NCBI GenBank assembly: GCA_020634035.1
Contig: JACKCM010000004.1
Coordinates: forward strand, 124,001-188,000
Direction: 5' to 3'
From: Candidatus Obscuribacterales bacterium
GTDB lineage: Bacteria; Cyanobacteriota; Vampirovibrionia; Obscuribacterales; Obscuribacteraceae
DNA length: 64,000 nucleotides
In this document: positions 42,636 to 51,012 of the stretch, in pieces
Numbering within the stretch: the first letter of the stretch is position 1
Layout: each line of letters starts with the position of its first letter
The notes under the pieces: model-generated
The model's input: the letters and a program-made list of their open reading frames with translations, nothing else
Databases searched by the model: none
What the model was told of the DNA's origin: nothing
Translations under genes and position numbers: made by a program

Positions 42636-42857
42636 ATGGAAGATGAAGAAGGCCCTAAGTTCAAGGCGATGGTCAGCCTGGCATTCGGTGTTATCGGGGT
42701 TTGCCTGATAGGCAGCAGCTTTTTTGTTGCCGGCGATGAAGCTCACAAGCTGTTCACCGACATTATCCAGCTCATAATGCTAGTGTCCGGCAGTGTTTCC
42801 ATCATCGTTGCCGTGGTCATGTTTTTCATTCGGACCACTCCCGATATCTGGATGTAA
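42636..42857 (+). CDS. Small two-helix membrane protein
   Basis: From ATG 42636 the product is 73 aa, with an acidic start (MEDEEGPKFK) and two hydrophobic helices (MVSLAFGVIGVCLIGSSFFV and IIQLIMLVSGSVSIIVAVVMFF). The ORF is open back to 42489, but that part does not look like protein. No good ribosome site is seen. Its last 78 nt overlap the 3' end of the convergent 501-aa gene, which is unusual. Confidence 0.5.
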   Translation: MEDEEGPKFKAMVSLAFGVIGVCLIGSSFFVAGDEAHKLFTDIIQLIMLVSGSVSIIVAVVMFFIRTTPDIWM

Positions 42858-44285
42858 ACTTGGTTCCAGAGCGTTTTCGCTGACCAGCATGTGCTGCGGC
42901 AGCTTGAAGTTCCAGTGGGCGAGCAGCATGATTCTCTCGTAAGAGACCAGATACATCACGAAAGTCCCGTCTTCTAACCTGCTCAGATAGATCTGATCGA
43001 GACCGAGGGTATGATTGTCCACATAACGGTCGTTTTCATCCACCAGCAATAGATAGGCTGTCTTCTCTTTCTTCAGATCCGCCAGGCGGCTTTCATAAGA
43101 AGAATAAATCTCTGGAGTGCCGATGCCGAAGGTGAATCGAGCAAATTCAGAGGCCGGTATCGGTTGTTCGGTCGCCAGTGGAATGTCGTCCAGGGTCCAA
43201 CCGCCTAGAATAATTCGCAGACCATTTCGAGAGACTACAAAAGGCCAGTTTTTGATAGGTGCATTTCGTTTTCCGTAGGGCAGCCGAATCTCCAGTTCAT
43301 TGAAGGATTTGCCGAGCCTTTTGTTATCAACCTTTCTAAGCTCTATTTGATCAGGTGTAGAAAAAAATGAATAGTCGAACTTCATCAGTTTCTTCTTTTT
43401 ATAAATACCTGGCTCATCGAACTGCATGAGCTTTACCGGTTGCTTCTTTCTGTCGTAGATATCTTTATACAGATGCAGACCGCTGGTGGCTATCAATTTT
43501 GCCTTTGCCCTCTGTTCGGCGAAGTGCGTTATAGATTCTTCCGGATGCAATTCCAGATCGGCGCTCGATAGAGTCTGAGTCTCTTGTATGTACCTGAGAT
43601 AGTCGAGGGGGATTTTCTTTCCGTCGAGACGCTGGTAATGTTCCAGGGCCGCTTCATAGGCAGAGAGATCGAATCCGTTTACCTCTTGAAACAACTTTTT
43701 ATAGAGTGGAATCGGAAACTCGAACCAGCCATGAAAAATCTTTCCCCTGTCCTCTCCTTGGCGTCTTGTTACATAGGCTTCCCAGAGTCCGCAGCGCAGG
43801 CAGTTGTTTGATATGTTGATTCTGTAGGCATCATATCCGGTATTATCGAATATCGTGTCGATTCGATTCAGTTCTCTTTGAAGAAGAGTTATATGAGTGA
43901 GTAGCTTGTCTCCCCGGGCTATAGCCGGAACCGAAGGAATAAAAACCCTGAGGTCTATATCATGTAGCGACAGACCTTTGCCTTCTTGATTCGCCAGTTT
44001 GATGTCGTATACCGGACCATTTTTTGATATCAGGCTGACTTTGTCGTAGATTTTATCTAAATCCGGCGCACAGCTGGCTGGATCTTCCAGATAAGTTGCC
44101 AGGGTTTCTGCTTTGAGCGGTAGGTCTTCGGTGGTATCACGACGCCAGCCCACCGGGCTCAAGTTAATAGCGAAATAGATAACTCCCAGGGTGACAAGAA
44201 CCAGAAGCGCAAGAGTGACCAGCGCTACGGTACCGGTCTTGCCACTGGTTTTTCGTGTTGAATTGTTTTTCGATATCGATCTCAT
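42780..44285 (-). CDS. Membrane-anchored protein of unknown function
   Basis: The 501-aa protein has a basic N-terminus and one helix (VALVTLALLVLVTLGVIYFAI), then a large extracytoplasmic region with a paired Cys motif (NNCLRCGLW) and many aromatic residues. The end is polar and His/Asp-rich (EKHDHGNDDGNTAGH). No family is recognised. It begins 33 nt after the TIGR04283 glycosyltransferase gene and could be the last gene of that operon, though a role in the pathway is not indicated. Confidence 0.68.
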   Translation of the reverse strand: MRSISKNNSTRKTSGKTGTVALVTLALLVLVTLGVIYFAINLSPVGWRRDTTEDLPLKAETLATYLEDPASCAPDLDKIYDKVSLISKNGPVYDIKLANQEGKGLSLHDIDLRVFIPSVPAIARGDKLLTHITLLQRELNRIDTIFDNTGYDAYRINISNNCLRCGLWEAYVTRRQGEDRGKIFHGWFEFPIPLYKKLFQEVNGFDLSAYEAALEHYQRLDGKKIPLDYLRYIQETQTLSSADLELHPEESITHFAEQRAKAKLIATSGLHLYKDIYDRKKQPVKLMQFDEPGIYKKKKLMKFDYSFFSTPDQIELRKVDNKRLGKSFNELEIRLPYGKRNAPIKNWPFVVSRNGLRIILGGWTLDDIPLATEQPIPASEFARFTFGIGTPEIYSSYESRLADLKKEKTAYLLLVDENDRYVDNHTLGLDQIYLSRLEDGTFVMYLVSYERIMLLAHWNFKLPQHMLVSENALEPSLHPDIGSGPNEKHDHGNDDGNTAGH

Positions 44286-44318
44286 TCTCGTTTTGGGTAG
44301 TGCTTTTAGCTATCGATA

Positions 44319-45050
44319 CTACTGATACCAGATTCGAATTTTTTCCCGGTCTACTCCAAGAAGAAATGCTATCAGGGCAAAGAGGTTTTTGAGAGATCGT
44401 CTCGGTCCCGAGAATGCCCCTCCTTGCTTCCAGCCTCGGGCAGAGGTGAAAGCCCGAGCGGCTATTATAACCGGTTTGCCTGCTTCCTTTTTTAAGCGTG
44501 AAGCGAACTCCAGATCTTCCATGAAGGACGGCTCTTCGCTATAGCCTCCCAGTTTTTCGAAGAGACCTCCAGTCAGAAAAATCGCCTGATCTCCATAGGG
44601 AAGGCCTAAAGTTCTGCTACGCCAGCAACCGAAGCTCTCGGCGAGGCGAAAGAGTGTCCCTGCTTCATCTATGGCCGCAGTAAAGGCTCCCCACCGCAAG
44701 TCAGGGGCATTTATCAACGCCTCCAGCCAGCCTTCCTCCAGTTTCGTATCGCAATGAAGAAACAACAGAATGTCTCCGGTGGCAGCTTCGGCACCTCTGT
44801 TCATCTGTCGCCCCCGACCTCTTGGACCGAATACTTTTATAACCTGTCTATTGCCCACCCCGCCAAATTCTGACGCATCCAGGGCTGCTCTTGTGCTTTC
44901 TCGGTCGTCCAGGACCAGGACAAGTTCAGGAACGGTCTCTGATCGAGCTGATTGCTGCAAGTCGAGCCACCACCGGTGCAGGCTGTCCAGCCTCGAAGTA
45001 GTTTCTTCGCTTATTGGAACTATGATAGAAAGCTTTCGGGAAATGACCAT
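44319..45050 (-). CDS. TIGR04283-type family 2 glycosyltransferase (arsenosugar-associated)
   Basis: The 243-aa protein is a GT-A fold glycosyltransferase. It has the opening LSIIVPISEE, RGRGRQMNRGAEAATGDILLFLHCDTK (nucleotide-sugar site with the DxD-like HCDT), GLPYGDQAIFL, and EDLEFASRLKK (putative base). This combination is typical of TIGR04283, found in arsenosugar biosynthesis clusters. It starts immediately after the flavoprotein stop codon (no gap). The acceptor is unknown; a 5-modified ribose is inferred from the neighbours. Confidence 0.85.
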   Translation of the reverse strand: MVISRKLSIIVPISEETTSRLDSLHRWWLDLQQSARSETVPELVLVLDDRESTRAALDASEFGGVGNRQVIKVFGPRGRGRQMNRGAEAATGDILLFLHCDTKLEEGWLEALINAPDLRWGAFTAAIDEAGTLFRLAESFGCWRSRTLGLPYGDQAIFLTGGLFEKLGGYSEEPSFMEDLEFASRLKKEAGKPVIIAARAFTSARGWKQGGAFSGPRRSLKNLFALIAFLLGVDREKIRIWYQ

Positions 45051-46496
45051 TTATTTCATCAGGGTAGCCAGCATTTTTGCCAGCTTAAGTGAGACGCTGT
45101 TGCCTGTGACCACTTTGTAGTACTGTGCGCTTAGATTTCGAACTGCTGCCGACATAGTTGGATAAACATGAATAGTTCTTGCCAGGGTTGTAATCGCTAT
45201 CTTGTTTTGCATGGCCAGGGCGAACTCATGGATGACTTCGCCTGCTCTTGCGCCGGCAATGGTCGCTCCGAGGATCTGTCCTTTTTTGTCTACCAGGGCG
45301 ATCATAATGCCCCTGGCTTGGTTATCTACTATGGCTCGATCAAAATCTTCCAGAGAGTATCGTAGCTCGAACACATTCGATTGGCCATAGCGAGCAATCG
45401 CCTCTTCTTTTCTCATGCCGACGCTGGCTATCTCCGGGTCGAAAAAAGTGCACCAGGGCACCACCCGCTCTTCTCTATTGAAAAACGGAATAAACAGCGG
45501 AAAAGCTGCTCCCAGTGCTGCGATCTGGGCTGTGTGATCGGCATAGTGAGTAAATTGATACAGACCACAGACGTCTCCGGCGGCGAATATATTGGGAGCG
45601 CTGGTTCTTTGGTGACGATCCACTTCGATGAAGCCGCGGGCATTTAGTTTTACTCCGGCGGCTTCCAGTCCTATGTCTCTGGTGGCAGCGGTTTTGCCCG
45701 TAGCAAGCAATATCTGGTCGACATCAACCTCTATTTTTTTGTTTTTGCTCTCGAGAACAACCTGCTTTGTATCTTCTTTTTGCATTGCAGCAGTAGCACT
45801 GAATCCGGTGAATACTTCGACTCCTTCTTCCAGCAGAATCTCTTTGACCAGGGCACTTATCTCGGGCTCTTCTCTTGGTAAAAGGCGGTCGGTGTATTCA
45901 ATCAAATAAACCTTCTTTAGACCAAGCCTCTTTAAGGTCTGGGCGTATTCCACTCCCACCGGACCCGCTCCTATGATGCAGATCGATTCAGGTTTTGTTG
46001 CCAGCTCTAGAATCGATTCATGGGTCAGCACACCGGCTTCGTTCAGAGCAGCGGGAATGTTTTGATAGCCTCCGGTGGCTACGATAAAGCGATTACCATA
46101 TATTTTTGCTCCATCGACTTCGATGTGATTGCGGTCTGAGAAGCGTGCTTTGCCGATCAGCACTTCGACACCGCTTTTCTCTACGGTTTCGATGCTGTCA
46201 TGGTGGGCTATTTGGGCGCGTGCACTCTGCATGTGCTCGAAAGCTCTGCCAAATAGATCTCTATCCTCAAGACTTTCACTGCCGTATTTGTGAAGGGTAT
46301 GGGCGATCTGCCCTCCATGAATCAGAGCCTTCGAAGGCACACAGCCTGTCCACAGGCATTCACCGCCAGGATGTCCGTCGCTTACGAGAGCGACCGAAAG
46401 ACCCAGAGCCCTGGCAAAGCCAGAGGATACAAGACCGGCGGCACCGCCTCCGATAACCACCAGATCGTATCGGGCACCATCTTTAATCTCGGCCAC
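45051..46496 (-). CDS. Mercuric-reductase-like FAD/NAD(P) disulfide oxidoreductase
   Basis: The 481-aa protein is a class I pyridine nucleotide-disulfide oxidoreductase. It has the FAD-binding VVIGGGAAGLVSSGFA, redox pair Cys47/Cys52 in GGECLWTGCVPSKAL, NAD(P)-binding IIGAGPVGVEYAQTL, the second FAD motif FAAGDVCG, and a dimerization domain ending IHVYPTMSAAVRNLS. It lacks the N-terminal HMA domain and C-terminal Cys pair of true mercuric reductases. The start is GTG 46496 with AGGAG 10 nt upstream. In the arsenosugar-like operon it could supply reduced thiol or selenol equivalents (inference). Confidence 0.88.
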   Translation of the reverse strand: MAEIKDGARYDLVVIGGGAAGLVSSGFARALGLSVALVSDGHPGGECLWTGCVPSKALIHGGQIAHTLHKYGSESLEDRDLFGRAFEHMQSARAQIAHHDSIETVEKSGVEVLIGKARFSDRNHIEVDGAKIYGNRFIVATGGYQNIPAALNEAGVLTHESILELATKPESICIIGAGPVGVEYAQTLKRLGLKKVYLIEYTDRLLPREEPEISALVKEILLEEGVEVFTGFSATAAMQKEDTKQVVLESKNKKIEVDVDQILLATGKTAATRDIGLEAAGVKLNARGFIEVDRHQRTSAPNIFAAGDVCGLYQFTHYADHTAQIAALGAAFPLFIPFFNREERVVPWCTFFDPEIASVGMRKEEAIARYGQSNVFELRYSLEDFDRAIVDNQARGIMIALVDKKGQILGATIAGARAGEVIHEFALAMQNKIAITTLARTIHVYPTMSAAVRNLSAQYYKVVTGNSVSLKLAKMLATLMK

Positions 46497-46512
46497 GTTA
46501 TCGAGTCTCCTG

Positions 46513-47244
46513 TCAAATAGTATCCAGTTCGTCTTTCTCTTCTGGGTGTTCTTTCTTACGCAATAAATTGACTAGCCCTGGAAGGACACTCATCAAAAGA
46601 AACAAAGCCACGGCGATAGATATGATTTTAACAGCGTCTTCGCTGCCTTTTAGCGCTTCTCGACCGGCATAGCCAAGATAGTTAAACATGAAGCTTGCCG
46701 GCAGCATAAACAGGAATGAAGCCCATACATAGGTCCAGAGTCTAATTCTGGTCAGACCGAAGGCGTAGTTGAGAATGAGAAAAGGAAAGATGGTAACCAG
46801 TCTTGTGAAGGCTACATACTTCCAGCCATCTTGTTCTACCGAATGCTCGAAACGCTGGAACCTTTTTTCGAAATTTTCATATCGTCCAATTACCTTTTGC
46901 AAAGGAGCGCGCCCGAACTTTCGGGTTATTAAAAAGGGGATAGTGGCTCCGGCGGTGGCAGAAAAGATTGTATAGACAGTGCCCATAACCGGACCGAAGA
47001 GGGCTCCGCCTGCCATGGTAAGTAATGATGCCGGCAGAAAAATGGTCGGGCCTATCAGATAGATGCCGCAGTAAACGGCCGGCGCCGCCGGTCCGGTGCT
47101 TTTGATGAAAGCCAGGAAGGACTCGAGATCAACATGATTGCGAAATGAGTTCGAGCCAATAAGAAGCAGGGCCAGCACCAGTATTGTGCCGGCTAGTTTC
47201 ATTATTAGAGCCAGGTTGCTCTTCAATCTTTCGCCGGCTTGCAA
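46513..47244 (-). CDS. TVP38/TMEM64 family (VTT domain) membrane protein
   Basis: The 243-aa protein has about five hydrophobic helices and the SNARE-associated/VTT core: FLPASLLTMAGGALFG, followed by GATIPFLITRKFGR and FTRLVTIFPFLILNYAFGLT. VTT proteins include lipid scramblases and possible metal or ion transporters. A gene of this type next to a mercuric-reductase-like flavoprotein is a known pairing. The start is TTG 47244 after GAGGG; an ATG further in would cut the first helix. Confidence 0.85.
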   Translation of the reverse strand: MQAGERLKSNLALIMKLAGTILVLALLLIGSNSFRNHVDLESFLAFIKSTGPAAPAVYCGIYLIGPTIFLPASLLTMAGGALFGPVMGTVYTIFSATAGATIPFLITRKFGRAPLQKVIGRYENFEKRFQRFEHSVEQDGWKYVAFTRLVTIFPFLILNYAFGLTRIRLWTYVWASFLFMLPASFMFNYLGYAGREALKGSEDAVKIISIAVALFLLMSVLPGLVNLLRKKEHPEEKDELDTI

Positions 47245-47283
47245 ACGTCCCTCACCTTATATAAGGATTCTTCTGAAAGCAGA

Positions 47284-48243
47284 TTATACTAGAGTAAGCC
47301 TTTCGAGAAGACGTTTCAAAAACTCTTCTTGATCGACATCGTGAATATAGCGGTGGATATTCTCCTCCGGCTTGCCGCTCTGACGAACATGCAAATATTG
47401 TTTGTGACCGGATCCAGTTCCCTGGACGGCTTCGTCGGTGGTGTCGTAATCGTCCTCTTCGATGGCGACTGTTACATCAGTCCAGGTAAGCAGATCTCTG
47501 TCGGTAAGCCAGGCTATCGCCAGGCAGTCAAAGGGATTGAAGCCCGAAATTTGATGAGTAGGTGTCGAAAAAATCTCCTGCCAGAGCGATAGCCAGTTTT
47601 TTAAGGGATTGATGAGGTAAGATGCTTGTTTCGAATGGGCTGAAGCTTCCTCCAGTTTTTCTAAAAACGATGCCGTGATCCATACTTTGCTGGAGACCTC
47701 GAAGGGGGCAAAGGTTAGTGAAATGCCCCTATCAATTAGAATCTGCATCGCTTCTGGATCACGCTCGAAATTGAGGTCCGGATGAGCGTTCTTATGCTTG
47801 CCTGTCAGAAAGCGTTGACCCGGTTTTCTGCCTGCTACCAGAATTATTTCTTCTATAGAATCTTTGATTTCCGGATACAGTTCGAGGGCGGTGGCAATAT
47901 TGGTGACCGGTCCGATACCGATAATTTTTCTGTTACGACGCGGCTCTGCCAGGCAGAATTCTTTTATCAGCTCAGCCGCTTTACTTGGCGCTGGGCCCGT
48001 GTGGGCAAGACATTCGCTGGCCCCGGCTGCTACCGGACAGGAGAAGGAGCCGCAGGCATCAATAAGATTGGCCATACTGGCACGGATGCTTTCGAGGCTG
48101 TCGTTGCCGTAGGTGAGGGTGATTCCGCCCAACTCCAGTACGGGGCTGTTTTTCGCCATCAATAAAGCCAGACCATCGTCCACGTCCCTGCGCTCGATGC
48201 CAAGGGCGATGTCGGTGTCTATCAGAATACTATGGCGATTCAT
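47284..48243 (-). CDS. Nucleoside hydrolase (IUNH family)
   Basis: The 319-aa protein is predicted to hydrolyse the N-glycosidic bond of a ribonucleoside. The N-terminal Ca-binding signature is present in variant form (LIDTDIALGIERRDVDDGLAL), with GITLTYGN, IGIGPVTNIATAL and FERDPEAMQILID following. Its ATG lies 14 nt inside the 3' end of the GrdB-like selenoprotein gene. In this operon the substrate could be a 5'-modified adenosine such as the dimethylarsinoyl nucleoside made by ArsS, giving a free 5-modified ribose (inference). Confidence 0.83.
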   Translation of the reverse strand: MNRHSILIDTDIALGIERRDVDDGLALLMAKNSPVLELGGITLTYGNDSLESIRASMANLIDACGSFSCPVAAGASECLAHTGPAPSKAAELIKEFCLAEPRRNRKIIGIGPVTNIATALELYPEIKDSIEEIILVAGRKPGQRFLTGKHKNAHPDLNFERDPEAMQILIDRGISLTFAPFEVSSKVWITASFLEKLEEASAHSKQASYLINPLKNWLSLWQEIFSTPTHQISGFNPFDCLAIAWLTDRDLLTWTDVTVAIEEDDYDTTDEAVQGTGSGHKQYLHVRQSGKPEENIHRYIHDVDQEEFLKRLLERLTLV

Positions 48244-48970
48244 AGTGCCACCATGTCTCCGGTGTCTCTGCTTCAGAAGCCAGCCTCAAGGCCTGTTGAA
48301 ATACGTCTGTCTGTATCGTGACCGACCCGGGAGGACCCAGAGGCTGTCCGAATCCGAAAGGAACTGATAGAACCCTCGGAGGTCTTACTTTTCTGGTTAC
48401 TTCGTCCAATAGCGAAATCATCACTGTGGTTATCTCGTTCTCTTCCAGAGCCCTTGCGATCAGACCGGCGGTCTGGTTGCACATCGGTCAGACCGGTGTG
48501 AGCAGCACTATGTCGACTCGATCATCTTTCAACTGTCGAGCCACTTCCGGTGCTGTTCTCTTTCTCAGGTCGCCTGTGCGAGGCAGGGATCCCATGAAGC
48601 TGAAATGCCTGCTGTTTACCGATTCTAAGAAGCCGGATTTAACAAGCTCTTCGGCACGATCGAATGGCAGCACTACGTTTATGTCTTTGTTCACAGCTGT
48701 TCTATCGAACTCTTTGCTGGTATGGCTGATTGAAAGATCTTGCATAGATGCGCCGTGGGGGATCTCTCTATATGAGCAATCGCTTCTTTCGAAGATCCGG
48801 CTGAAAGGCGGATCTTCTCGCTTATGAAGGCCTGCAGTGGTAACAATGGCAAGGCGACATTTAGATACCGGTTTTTTCAGTGGTGTCAGAGGCGGTGCCA
48901 GAAGTTCAGGGAAGGGATATCTCTCTAAAAAGCGTCTTGATGAAGGCTCCAGGTCTTTCAATTCAGCCAT
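48230..48970 (-). CDS. Putative GrdB-family selenoprotein read through an in-frame UGA (UxxC)
   Basis: One frame runs from ATG 48970 to TAG 48230 with a single TGA at 48488-48490. The 160 residues before and 85 after it join into a 246-residue protein. Around the TGA the reading is LLTPV-U-PMCNQTAGLIARALEE. Cys homologs of the glycine/sarcosine/betaine reductase selenoprotein B-like family carry CPxC(H/N)QT at this site (family knowledge), so UGA falls on the first redox Cys. Other genes here end in TGA, so it is a normal stop elsewhere. GGGAGA precedes the start. It overlaps the kinase gene by 8 nt and the nucleoside hydrolase by 14 nt. Its role is unknown; it is probably a thiol/selenol redox protein. 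Confidence 0.72.
48461..48475 (-). promoter_or_regulatory. Candidate bacterial SECIS hairpin
   Basis: Downstream of the in-frame UGA the transcript can form CAGACC-GCC-GGTCTG, a 6-bp stem with a small loop starting with G. The loop begins 18 nt after the UGA. Bacterial SECIS elements are typically short stems whose loop lies about 16-37 nt after UGA and holds a G near its start, so position and loop fit. Confidence 0.5.
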
Positions 48971-50120
48971 TTAGATATTCTCCCGCATGAGCCTCAGGTC
49001 TGGTGAGAAATTGAATAGACCGCTCTAGCAGTTCTTCGAATTGTTGTTTCGATAAGGTCACATTGAAACCGGCCGGACCCAGCAGTCTGCGCAGCAACTC
49101 TGCTCCTGTGTGGCTGATCAAGTCGAGCATGAGTATCTCTTTTGACGCCGTAAAGCCCTCCAGGTTGTTTAAATACACTGTAGGAAACGCCGCCAGAATC
49201 TTTCTTGTTTTTGCTTGAGAATAGCCAAGCACCAGAAGCTCCGCCATTATATGGGCTGTAAGCACACCGGGATCAAAACCCGGGGGACCGAGGTCACAGA
49301 ACTCGGCATCGATTATCGCCAGACAGCTTTTTTGAGCTTGCCCGAAAAGCATGATGCTTCCAGTGTGGAGGTCGCCGTGGCAATATACTTTTGTATCGGG
49401 CTCAGCTAGTGAGAATCTGCTGCTCAATCGCTCTAGAATCGGTTCTAAGATAGAACGATGCGCTTCGAGAAAAGCTGCTTGAAGTTGTTTCTTCTCTTCG
49501 ATACTGATACCAGAATCGCCATTGTCTTGCCAGATAGATGACACCATATCAGGTTCATTGATGTGATAAGAAAACAGGTATGGGCGGTTGTCCGCTGCTG
49601 CTTTGTTAAAGACCGGTCTATTTACCTGGGCATCCCGGGTTTCGGTGTGAATACGGGCCAGCTTCCGACCTGCTTTCTCGAGCAGCTCAACAAGCGCGTC
49701 TGAGCTGTCAAATTTTGGCAGCGCTTCTGCAAGTGATACTCTGCCCAGGTCTTCCAATATCATAATTCTATTGGGGCTGTCATAGTGGAGAATCCCTGGT
49801 ATCTTCAGGTCCTGCCCGTTCTCTTCTTTTAATGCCGCGGCTGCAGCCGTGAGCCAGCTGTTGTCAAAATCAAGGCGATCTGAGGAGAAAAACAGGGTGG
49901 GATAGCCTGCCAGACGGCCGGCTTCCGGGACATGTTTGACTATCAAGCTGGTGTCGCCGGTGGTGAGAGATATCGAGAGCCTCTTCACCCGATTGATATT
50001 GCCGCTCAAATCTTCCAGGCTGCCGCGCTTTACCTTGCTGCCTGAAAGAACGCTTTCGATATAGACGATAAAATCATCGTCATGAATCAATTCGCTCTTC
50101 TTGTCGGCAGCGTTGATCAT
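48963..50120 (-). CDS. Methylthioribose-kinase-like phosphotransferase
   Basis: The 385-aa protein is an APH/ChoK-fold kinase. Catalytic CHGDLHTGSIML and metal-binding IIDAEFCDLGPPGFD closely resemble methylthioribose kinase (MtnK), more than antibiotic kinases; MILEDLG is the hinge strand. MtnK phosphorylates the C1 hydroxyl of 5-methylthioribose. Beside a nucleoside hydrolase and arsenosugar-type transferases, a 5-modified ribose is the likely substrate (inference). Its start overlaps the DUF2064 gene stop by 4 nt, and its 3' end overlaps the selenoprotein gene by 8 nt. Confidence 0.8.
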   Translation of the reverse strand: MINAADKKSELIHDDDFIVYIESVLSGSKVKRGSLEDLSGNINRVKRLSISLTTGDTSLIVKHVPEAGRLAGYPTLFFSSDRLDFDNSWLTAAAAALKEENGQDLKIPGILHYDSPNRIMILEDLGRVSLAEALPKFDSSDALVELLEKAGRKLARIHTETRDAQVNRPVFNKAAADNRPYLFSYHINEPDMVSSIWQDNGDSGISIEEKKQLQAAFLEAHRSILEPILERLSSRFSLAEPDTKVYCHGDLHTGSIMLFGQAQKSCLAIIDAEFCDLGPPGFDPGVLTAHIMAELLVLGYSQAKTRKILAAFPTVYLNNLEGFTASKEILMLDLISHTGAELLRRLLGPAGFNVTLSKQQFEELLERSIQFLTRPEAHAGEYLNG

Positions 50121-50842
50121 CCTCTTTGCAGAATACCCGGAGTTTGTAGAAAGGACTTCATTCTGCTTCTCTTTTCCTCATCAAGACTAGCTAGATTCGC
50201 CAGTATCGAGTCGATGTCGCTTCCGGTATCTATGTCTCTGGCAGGCGGCAGAGTGTGGGTCTTTAGAGACAATGCCTCGGCGTTTTTCAGAGTGTCGTCC
50301 ATAACCGAAGCTGTGCTCCATTTTACCCCACGGAAAAGCTCATAACAGCAAATCGACTTGCGACCACCCAATCCGACGGCATAGTAGCCGCCGTCCATTG
50401 CAGACCCCAGAACAAGATCATAATGGCAGGTTTCTATGGCAGCTGCGATTTCGACCAGGGGCAAAAGCGGGGTATCGGTGCCGAATATCAGAACAGGTTG
50501 GTGTTTTTGCAAAAGTTGTTCCAGGCAGAAAGCCATCCTGTCGCCCAGATCTTTGCCAGTTTGACTTATTAATTCGACTCCGAATTCTTCTGCCAGCTTG
50601 TTAAAAAAGGGCGAATCAGAATCAGGAAAGCAAGCGAGGTAAATAGTGGCAATATTTTCGAGCTCAGTCAGATTGCTGAGGGTATCCCGCAGCAGCGCCG
50701 TATATATAGAATCGCGCTGCTTCTTGTCGAAGCTGTCCGAAAGTCTGGTTTTGACTGCGGTGCGTTGCGGATCTTTGGCGAACGCTACCAGGGCTGGGGT
50801 TTTATCCTTCATCACAAACTGTTTTGAATATCTACCGGGCAT
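50117..50842 (-). CDS. DUF2064 / TIGR04282-type nucleotidyl- or glycosyl-transferase (arsenosugar-associated)
   Basis: The 241-aa protein has the GT-A-like DUF2064 features: ALVAFAKDPQRTAVKTRL, LGDRMAFCLEQLL, IFGTDTPLLPL and DLVLGSAMDGGYYAVGL. TIGR04282 proteins pair with TIGR04283 transferases in arsenosugar clusters. AGGAA precedes the ATG by 8 nt, and a TATAAT-like -10 (50856-50861) lies just upstream, which would give a very short leader. It is the first gene of the leftward operon and diverges from proS. Confidence 0.85.
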   Translation of the reverse strand: MPGRYSKQFVMKDKTPALVAFAKDPQRTAVKTRLSDSFDKKQRDSIYTALLRDTLSNLTELENIATIYLACFPDSDSPFFNKLAEEFGVELISQTGKDLGDRMAFCLEQLLQKHQPVLIFGTDTPLLPLVEIAAAIETCHYDLVLGSAMDGGYYAVGLGGRKSICCYELFRGVKWSTASVMDDTLKNAEALSLKTHTLPPARDIDTGSDIDSILANLASLDEEKRSRMKSFLQTPGILQRG

Positions 50843-50898
50843 TTATTCTGTTCCTATTATAAACACGTAGTCTTTGTTAAGCGTTGGAGCAATTTCTG

Positions 50899-50926
50899 TT
50901 GACAGTCTTCTATCGGGCTGCATAAT
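50899..50926 (+). promoter_or_regulatory. proS promoter (sigma-70 type)
   Basis: TTGACA (50899-50904) and CATAAT (50921-50926) are separated by 16 nt. Transcription would begin near 50933, about two nucleotides before the leader ORF and 190 nt before proS. Confidence 0.7.
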
Positions 50927-50934
50927 TAGACATC

Positions 50935-51012
50935 ATGCACATTGATATTGCCGCTACCGTTAATGCAGTTCCAACCGCTCCAGGCTCACCAGCTTTCAGA
51001 GGCGGTATCTGA
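50935..51012 (+). CDS. Leader peptide with three Pro codons upstream of proS
   Basis: A 25-codon ORF (MHIDIAATVNAVPTAPGSPA...) begins almost at the predicted transcription start and ends with TGA 51010-51012. CCA Pro codons occur at 50971, 50980 and 50989, just where the first arm of the leader hairpin lies. It has no ribosome site and would be translated leaderless. A Pro-rich leader before prolyl-tRNA synthetase suggests attenuation control. Confidence 0.5.
   Translation: MHIDIAATVNAVPTAPGSPAFRGGI

Noticed and set aside
48230..48490. Two separate genes or a pseudogene at the in-frame TGA
   Set aside because: Frame, conserved motif and operon overlaps all continue across the TGA with no shift, and there is no decay elsewhere. 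Sec readthrough explains it better, though it is not proven.
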